This document shows positions 58,201 through 64,000 of a stretch of DNA of 64,000 nt, in pieces; position 1 is the stretch's first letter; each line of letters starts with the position of its first letter. The notes under the pieces were generated by a model. The model was given only the letters and a program-made list of their open reading frames with translations. It was not told the origin of the DNA and did not search any database. The stretch is taken from contig MKUL01000037.1 in the NCBI GenBank assembly GCA_001897795.1, positions 1 through 64,000 of the forward strand, in the 5' to 3' direction. The position numbers and the translations under genes were made by a program. The DNA comes from Alphaproteobacteria bacterium 41-28. GTDB lineage: Bacteria; Pseudomonadota; Alphaproteobacteria; UBA9655.

Positions 58201-60120
58201 TGCATGACGAGCTGCTGCAATCCCTGTTCTATGTCGAACTCTATTTGCTTCTAAAGCTTCATCTGCAAGTCGAGGTGCGTCAGGGCTTCCTGCGCCGTTT
58301 GCTGCAGCGAATGCAGCGTCTGCTGCATCGGCACCTACTCCGGCAACTCGAGCTTCTTCTGTCGCAATTCTAGAGTCATTATTTGCTTTTGCTGCTTCAG
58401 CATCATGATAATCTCTTTCTGCTAATACAACTTCCCTATTAAGTCGTCCAATTTCTCTTTCTGCTGCTTCTACTGCTAAACGAGCGTTATTAATTTCTCG
58501 TGTAACTCTAGCTACTTCATTTTCTGCTTCCTCGCGACGTGTCTCAGCTGCTCGTTCTTTTATTTCAAGTATAGCCTTTTTTGCTGCGGCTTCTTCAGCC
58601 AAACGGTGCGCTTCATCAGCTTCCGCGTCACGGCCAACACCTCGCTCAACCACTTCGAGATCACTTTGGCGAAGCCTTTCTGCTTCTGCTGCAGCGATTA
58701 CTCCTCGAAGCCGATTTCTTTCTGCTTCTACTGTATCATGAGCAAGCTGAAATCCTTCTGCCTCTGCTTCAAGTCGGCGCAACTTTGATGTCGCAACCTG
58801 ACAAGTTGCTTCTTGTTCACCAACCATGGCTTGACGATGGTCTCTTCTTGCTTCTGTTTCTTCAACTGCAAGTTGAAGTTCGTTAGGGGTTCCTCTAGCT
58901 GCAGCTAATGCAGCTGTCGCCTGCCGTGATCTCTCAGCTGCAACTGGCACTAAAGCAGCCGCTTCTAGCGCAAACAGATTTGCTTCTGCTTCCGCATTTA
59001 CTATATTGTTTTGATTCGCTTCACGCGCTGCTTTTTCAAAGATAACCTTTGCTTTCGTCCTATTGAATGAACTAGTTAAACTCTTAACCGTTGCTTCATT
59101 AACTCGCCGACGCCCTAGCTCATCTTCTATCTTTCGAGCTATCCCTAATTTCTCCGTAACAACTGGGTACTTAAGGTCATCCAGATCTAGCCTATCTGCT
59201 TTATCACTCAGATGTTGAATTTTTGCAGCTATCACCCGTCCCGCGTTACCAAGGTCTCCTGCATCGCTAAGATCATATCCATAAGGATCAAAGCGATTAT
59301 CCTCGGCCTTATTAAATTTTTTAACTAGACGTTCAACTGTTGCAGCATCAGCTGCTCCATTTAATTCGTCTAATATCGCCTGAGCATCCCTTTTTTTCTC
59401 GTCAAAAACTGCTTTCTTGATATGGAGAGGCTTAAGCCGGTCATATTTTGTATTCAGAAAAGCAATTTTTTCATTTATTTTCTGCCGGGCGTGATCAATA
59501 GCTGCTGCATCTGCAACATCAAAATCAAGAAGATCAAGAGGGTTCCAAACTTCAGCAGAAAGCCTTGCTTTAGACCTATTAAAGGATCTAACCAAACGAT
59601 CAACTGTTGCAGGATCGGCTGCACCATTTAATTCGCCTAATATCTCCCCACCAACCTTGAGTTTTTCAGCAACAACTTTCCCCCGACGATCCTCCACAGC
59701 GAGTCTATCTGCTTTTTCACGCAAATGAAGCATTTTAGCAGTTATAGCGTCCCTCGCGGCAACAATTCCTCCTGCAACTGTAAGATCAAGACCCTCAAAG
59801 CTAAGGCCAGACTTATTAAATAATCTAATGAAGCGATTAACTTTTGCTGCGTCAGGTGCATCTTTATTTAGCTCTCTATGCAAACCAGCGCTAATCTTTA
59901 ATTGCTCCCCAATAACTTCCCGCTTGACTCTACCTTTGGCAAGCGTAGCTTTCTTTTTTGTTTGATCAGTAGTTACTCCGCGTAAATGCCTTCTCGCTGC
60001 GACTTTATCCGCAAGATCAAAATCAGCAGGATGAAGGCGAACAGCGTTTAAAACCGTTGTTGTTGAAAGGAGGGATACTGTGAATAAGGCTATATATTTT
60101 TTCATGTGTGCACCTGTCAT
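55213..60120 (-). CDS. giant exported Ala-rich coiled-coil protein with histone-H1-like basic C-terminus
   Basis: Signal peptide MKKYIALFTVSLLSTTTVLNA (start about 60105); about 4 N-terminal repeats (..ELNGAADPATVDRLVRSFNRS..), long AEAERxRLAAEAAAA region, Arg/Lys/Ala tail. Confidence 0.85.
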   Translation of the reverse strand: MTGAHMKKYIALFTVSLLSTTTVLNAVRLHPADFDLADKVAARRHLRGVTTDQTKKKATLAKGRVKREVIGEQLKISAGLHRELNKDAPDAAKVNRFIRLFNKSGLSFEGLDLTVAGGIVAARDAITAKMLHLREKADRLAVEDRRGKVVAEKLKVGGEILGELNGAADPATVDRLVRSFNRSKARLSAEVWNPLDLLDFDVADAAAIDHARQKINEKIAFLNTKYDRLKPLHIKKAVFDEKKRDAQAILDELNGAADAATVERLVKKFNKAEDNRFDPYGYDLSDAGDLGNAGRVIAAKIQHLSDKADRLDLDDLKYPVVTEKLGIARKIEDELGRRRVNEATVKSLTSSFNRTKAKVIFEKAAREANQNNIVNAEAEANLFALEAAALVPVAAERSRQATAALAAARGTPNELQLAVEETEARRDHRQAMVGEQEATCQVATSKLRRLEAEAEGFQLAHDTVEAERNRLRGVIAAAEAERLRQSDLEVVERGVGRDAEADEAHRLAEEAAAKKAILEIKERAAETRREEAENEVARVTREINNARLAVEAAEREIGRLNREVVLAERDYHDAEAAKANNDSRIATEEARVAGVGADAADAAFAAANGAGSPDAPRLADEALEANRVRHRTGIAAARHAFQAAVAAKVQLQAHAKAADVERRFQLDIEAIERFATRDAEADEALRLAGVAEGARDRLLGEVEEAARQEVVAERVMLEATAGEAAFVSRLTAAAARMATEAARVATEAARVATNALAAATAAGTPDAPRLAVAAAEATLAAAEASIVRFRAETEAAESACAAADKQGIVLRTAADIADGEKNRLEYVAAEHRRHGRNAEANEAMRLAGEAEAERDRLLGEDNTQHALFDEAVRNRDAHAAAAANAERDRDWIAGELAEARRLAGEAVDRDRLAEEEERLRVGAAERDRLAEEDRVRAELERIRLDEAARLRRERVVSDEERIRIALADAIEAAAEADRLRAAAEAARLAGGVEAARLAAEAAEAERNRFEAAAAAAEAERIRQVGILAAAGAAANPVAEAARLLAEADIARHAAAVVAAQGAGDAVAEVAAEADRGRAEAERDRQVEILVAAGALADPAAEAERARQEAERIRLAGEAAAAVRARDAAEADRLRLTAEAAEAEAVRVAAEAERVRLLAAERDRVAAEEAAAAAAIDAERIATLAAEEVERARRVEAEAEANRARLAVEAEERRLAAEAAAADRARLEADAAAAVMARDAAAADRARLEADAAAAVVARDAAAAEGALRAGEAATAEGRRAAAEVNRLRLIGEAEAAEAERIRQVGILAAAGAAADPGAEAARLLAEADIARHAAAVVAAQGAGDAVAEAAAEALRVAAEAERNRQVAILVAAGALADPAAEAERARQEVERVRLAGEAEAARVLAEAEAAERVRLEGEAAAAEALRVAAEADRLRLEGEVAAAEAARVAAEANRARHAAEAAAAEATRVAAEAERLRLAAEAAAADAARLRAAADVARLAAAADVARRAADADAARRAADAAAADAARRAAADAARRAAAAKTPAGRRAARKATRARGAKSTTRRGRKARPTVSSRAARKTARTKKRGARPIARHARKAHARKATSRRATRKTRAKRVGKRVSARRTTRHRRRQP
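55931..57080 (-). repeat. about 310-bp near-identical duplicated segment (55931-56240 and 56771-57080, 840-bp offset)
   Basis: Both encode EAERIRQVGILAAAGAAA.P.AEAARLLAEADIARHAAAVVAAQGAGDAVAE...ILVAAGALADPAAEAERARQE. Confidence 0.88.
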
Positions 60121-60289
60121 TGTATATAGTTAAAATAAGATAAAAACCACTATCTTCGAAACTTACTTTTTTCGTTCAGTGGAAAACCATAGATCACATA
60201 GCAAGAGGCGTCAAGGCGAAAAAAAATAAAAAAACTATTTTATAACATGTTGTAAAAAAAATACTCTATAAGTCCCTCACATCATGAAC

Positions 60290-60540
60290 AGTCTTTTTGC
60301 TTCTGCTTCTCTTGCAAATCAAGCCGCCTCAACTGCTTCTGCTTCTTCTGCTACAATTCAATCTCTTAAAAGGAGGGATACTGTGAATAAACCTAAATAT
60401 TTTTTCATGTACATACCTGTTATTTACATAAAGTTGAAATAAGATAGGTATACTAACTTCGAAACTTACTTTGTCAGTACAGTTGAGAACCATAAATCAC
60501 GAATCATGAGACGTCAAGACTTGCAATGTGACGATTTTGA
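60290..60540 (-). pseudogene. collapsed duplicate of the 5' end and upstream region of the 1635-aa gene
   Basis: Reads MKKYLGLFTVSLLLRD*IVAEEAEAVEAA*FAREAEAKRL; upstream ACATAAAGTTGAAATAAGATAG...CTTCGAAACTTACTTT...CAGT..AGAACCATAAATCAC parallels the upstream region of the intact gene. Confidence 0.82.
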
Positions 60541-60609
60541 GAGTATATTGTCAGAATTCTAAAATGGCCAATTTTAGCACCTGACCTTTTTCTAAAGCAT
60601 CACACCACA

Positions 60610-60792
60610 TCTCCCTGGTTCGTCATTCCCGCGAAAGCGCACTGGTGTCCGGAGAAAATACGAAATGTAAAAAGAAGTGTACTCAAGTTCTGGATCTTCG
60701 GAGCAAAGCTCCTCGCAAAGACGGGGCGGGGGATGTTTTCTGATGTCGTCTTCGCGAGCCCACAAAAGTGGGCGTGGCGATCCAGAAACTTT
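60610..60792. repeat. family A intergenic repeat
   Basis: CGGAGCAAAGCTCCTCGCAAAGACGGGG...GTCTTCGCGAGCCCACAAAAGTGGGCGTGGCGATCCAG. Confidence 0.75.
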
Positions 60793-60849
60793 CTTCCAAC
60801 GGACAACAACCTCTTGCTGAGAAGACAATATTAAAGTAAAAAGCCAGTC

Positions 60850-62847
60850 ATGACAGACGCGTTTCCTCAATCCTTTACGGAATATAAAATTCAGACAATG
60901 GCGAATGCCATCCGTGTCCTCGCCATGGATGCGGTCGAGAAGGCTCATTCCGGCCACCCCGGCATGCCTATGGGAATGGCTGATGTGGCAACTGTTTTAT
61001 TTTCAAAGTTCTTAAAATTTGATGCACATGCTCCCCATTGGCCCGATCGAGATCGTTTTGTTTTGTCTGCTGGCCATGGATCCATGCTTCTTTATGCCCT
61101 GCTGTATTTAACGGGCTATGAAGATATGACGATTGAAGAAATTAAAAACTTTCGTCAGTGGGGAAGCCGTACGGCAGGTCATCCTGAATATGGATATGCG
61201 GAAGGGATTGAAACAACAACAGGTCCTTTAGGCCAAGGCCTTGGCAACGCGGTTGGGATGGCGCTCGCCGAAAAAATGATGCGCGCCCAATTTGAAGAAG
61301 ACCTTGTTGATCATAAGATTTATACGATTGTCGGCGACGGCTGTCTGATGGAAGGCATTTCCCATGAATCGATTTCCTTAGCAGGTCATCTGTGTCTCAA
61401 TAACCTTATTGTTCTTTTTGATGATAATCACATTTCCATTGATGGCCCTACAGAGTTGGCCGTCTCTGATGATCAGCTCGAACGCTTTAAAGCATCTCAT
61501 TGGGAAGTCATGGCGATTGATGGTCACAACTTTTTTGAAATTGAGGCCGCTCTCAAGCGCGCCCAAACCGCCACAAAACCCGTTTTTATTGCCTGTCGAA
61601 CCCAGATTGCCAAAGGCTCTCCCCATAAGGCAGGAACGGCGGCTGCTCATGGATCTCCCTTGGGAGCGGAAGAAGTTCAAGCCACCCGCGATAATCTCAG
61701 TTGGGCCTTCGAGCCTTTTGTGATTCCTGAGGAGATTTTATCCGCTTGGCGGAAAGTGGGAACGCTTGGGAGTAAACAGAGAAAAAGCTGGGAAGAACGT
61801 CTCGCCAAAAATCCTCGTAAAACAGAATTTAAACGACGGATGCGAGGAGATCTACCCTCAAAATGGCAAGCTCCTGTTCAGGAATTACTCGAAAAAATTG
61901 TGGCCGATAAGACGAGCGTTGCAAGTCGTCAATCTTCTCAAATGGTTTTAGATGTGCTTTCTCCTGAGCTTCCTGAACTTGTGGGAGGGTCGGCAGATCT
62001 TACAGGTTCCAACAACACAAAAGCTAACGATATGGTGGACGTCCGTCTCGGCGATTATAAGGGACGTTACATTCATTATGGGGTGCGAGAACACGGAATG
62101 GCTGCGGCCATGAATGGCATCGCTCTGCACGGAGGTCTGATCCCCTATGGTGGCACATTCTTGACATTTTCAGATTACTGCAGACCTGCTATTCGGCTTT
62201 CTGCTTTAATGGGCATTCGGGTGATTTATGTGATGACCCATGATTCTATCGGTCTCGGAGAGGATGGTCCTACTCATCAACCCATCGAGCATTTAGCGGC
62301 CTTACGCGCAATTCCCAATCTTCTGGTCTTCCGTCCAGCGGACGCGGTTGAAGTTGCGGAATGCTGGATGCTTGCCCTTGAATCAGAAAAATCTCCTTCC
62401 CTTTTAGCCCTAACACGGCAAAAGCTTAACCTCTTGCGTCAAGATCTTTCCCAAAACTTTTGCGCAAAGGGGGCTTATGTCTTAAAGGAGTCTAAGGGAA
62501 AGCGTGAAATCACACTGCTTGCAACTGGTTCTGAAGTTGAAATTGCCGTTAAGGCTCAAGAGATTTTAGATACGAAGGGGATTTCGACAGCCGTTGTTTC
62601 CATGCCGTGTTGGGAGCTTTTTGATCAACAAGATCAGGCTTATCAAGATGAGGTTTTGGGCAAAAACACATTCCGTGTGGCGATCGAAGCCGCATCCCCC
62701 ATGGGATGGGAAAAGTATATTGGCGAACGCGGGGCTATGATCGGAATGCGAAACTTTGGAGCTTCTGCCCCTGCTGAGAAACTTTTCCATGAATTTGGAT
62801 TTACGGCTGATCACATTGTAAAAATAGTTGAAGGAAGGAAAACATGA
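60850..62847 (+). CDS. tkt: transketolase
   Basis: [83 protein letters not shown]. Confidence 0.97.
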   Translation: MTDAFPQSFTEYKIQTMANAIRVLAMDAVEKAHSGHPGMPMGMADVATVLFSKFLKFDAHAPHWPDRDRFVLSAGHGSMLLYALLYLTGYEDMTIEEIKNFRQWGSRTAGHPEYGYAEGIETTTGPLGQGLGNAVGMALAEKMMRAQFEEDLVDHKIYTIVGDGCLMEGISHESISLAGHLCLNNLIVLFDDNHISIDGPTELAVSDDQLERFKASHWEVMAIDGHNFFEIEAALKRAQTATKPVFIACRTQIAKGSPHKAGTAAAHGSPLGAEEVQATRDNLSWAFEPFVIPEEILSAWRKVGTLGSKQRKSWEERLAKNPRKTEFKRRMRGDLPSKWQAPVQELLEKIVADKTSVASRQSSQMVLDVLSPELPELVGGSADLTGSNNTKANDMVDVRLGDYKGRYIHYGVREHGMAAAMNGIALHGGLIPYGGTFLTFSDYCRPAIRLSALMGIRVIYVMTHDSIGLGEDGPTHQPIEHLAALRAIPNLLVFRPADAVEVAECWMLALESEKSPSLLALTRQKLNLLRQDLSQNFCAKGAYVLKESKGKREITLLATGSEVEIAVKAQEILDTKGISTAVVSMPCWELFDQQDQAYQDEVLGKNTFRVAIEAASPMGWEKYIGERGAMIGMRNFGASAPAEKLFHEFGFTADHIVKIVEGRKT

Positions 62848-63848
62848 CTTGTAAAGTTGCTATAAATGGATTTGGGCGCATCGGACGACTCATTTTAAGA
62901 GCCATCCTTGAAAATCGGCGGTCCGATATCGAAGTCGTTGCGATCAATGATTTAGGTTCTATAGAGGGTAATGCCCACCTTTTTAAGTATGACTCTGTCC
63001 ATGGTCCCTTTCCAGGAACGGTCGAGGTTCTTGACGATGGCCTTAAAATTAATGGTCAGTCTATTAAAGTTTTTGCAAAACCGGACCCTGCAACTTTGCC
63101 CTGGAAGGAGCTTGGTATTGATGTAGCGATGGAATGTTCGGGTCGTTTTACCAAGCGAGAAGATGCTGCAAAACACCTAACAGCTGGGGCTAAAAAAGTT
63201 CTTATTTCTGCCCCTGCAGAAGGAGCAGATCTAACAGTTGTGTGGGGCGTGAACAATAAAGACTTGAAGCCTGATCATAAGATTGTGTCCAATGCATCCT
63301 GTACCACCAATTGCTTAGCACCTGTTGCTTACATCCTTCACAAAAAGTTTGGTATTGAGCATGGGTTTATGACAACCATTCACTCCTATACCGGAGATCA
63401 AAGTCTTGTGGATACCATCCACAAGGATTTAAGGCGCGCTCGTGCAGCGGCCCTTTCCATGATTCCGTCTTCAACAGGAGCCACAAAGGCGGTTGGCCTT
63501 GTCCTCCCCGAATTAAAGGGAAAACTCGATGGAACAGCAATCCGCGTTCCAACCCCAAATGTGTCCTTGGTGGACTTTAAGTTTGTCTCAAAACGCCCAA
63601 CCACAAAGTCCGAAATCAATGGGGCCATGGCAGAAGCTGCTGAAGGGGAACTCAGGGGAATTCTCGCCGTTAATGATGAACCCTTGGTTTCCTGTGATTT
63701 TAATCACAACCCAGCAAGTTCAACTTTTGATTTAACAGAAACTTTTGTCGTGGATGGTACGTTTTGCCGCATTCTAACATGGTATGACAACGAATGGGGA
63801 TTCTCAAATCGTATGGCAGATACGGCGGTTGCGATGGGGAAGATGTAG
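62844..63848 (+). CDS. gap: glyceraldehyde-3-phosphate dehydrogenase
   Basis: [42 protein letters not shown]; 4-nt overlap with tkt. Confidence 0.97.
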   Translation: MTCKVAINGFGRIGRLILRAILENRRSDIEVVAINDLGSIEGNAHLFKYDSVHGPFPGTVEVLDDGLKINGQSIKVFAKPDPATLPWKELGIDVAMECSGRFTKREDAAKHLTAGAKKVLISAPAEGADLTVVWGVNNKDLKPDHKIVSNASCTTNCLAPVAYILHKKFGIEHGFMTTIHSYTGDQSLVDTIHKDLRRARAAALSMIPSSTGATKAVGLVLPELKGKLDGTAIRVPTPNVSLVDFKFVSKRPTTKSEINGAMAEAAEGELRGILAVNDEPLVSCDFNHNPASSTFDLTETFVVDGTFCRILTWYDNEWGFSNRMADTAVAMGKM

Positions 63849-64000
63849 AGAGAAGAAAATATTTAACTTATTTAATAAGTTGAGGAATGAGCATAAAGCA
63901 GGACTTCTCAACGAATTTAATTTTCTTAAATCCAGGTTGACTGCTATCGCCTTTTCACAAATTAGAATCTATTGAACTTACTTAAGTACAGACAAGCTTG

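Overview
The window is AT-rich alphaproteobacterial chromosome. Gene content and degraded repeats suggest a Holosporales/Rickettsiales-like intracellular lineage (inference only). Housekeeping genes include valS, bcp, rpsA, cmk, a PFK gene, mfd, sdhE, dapD-dapE, accD, gmk, an NDUFS4-like gene, tRNA-Val(GAC), mnmA, ubiE, dksA, pyk, tkt and gap. Accessory islands lie between them. The observations most worth a second look are: (1) four perfect parS-type 16-mers (TGTTTCACGTGAAACA) plus one degenerate copy, two of them inside the mfd and dapD coding sequences and two next to a duplicated intergenic repeat; (2) accessory genes lying between the 3' end of a housekeeping gene and a relic second copy of that 3' end (clear for accD, short for mfd), with a palindromic MITE whose inverted repeats supply the stop codons on both sides (accD relic and gmk); (3) eukaryote-like proteins: two exported F-box proteins (one with Sel1 repeats), a polyproline/coiled-coil 1474-aa protein, and a 1635-aa exported Ala-rich coiled-coil protein with a histone-H1-like basic tail and a collapsed pseudogene copy of itself immediately upstream; (4) a group of small exported Cys-containing proteins; (5) gene decay: gspE with one in-frame TGA, a frameshifted subtilase whose catalytic Asp is Glu, and several toxin-antitoxin remnants (RelE, VapC-like, MNT) with surviving orphan antitoxins; (6) two families of palindromic intergenic repeats. 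Coordinates come from the supplied ORF track and from manual reading. No database searches were run.
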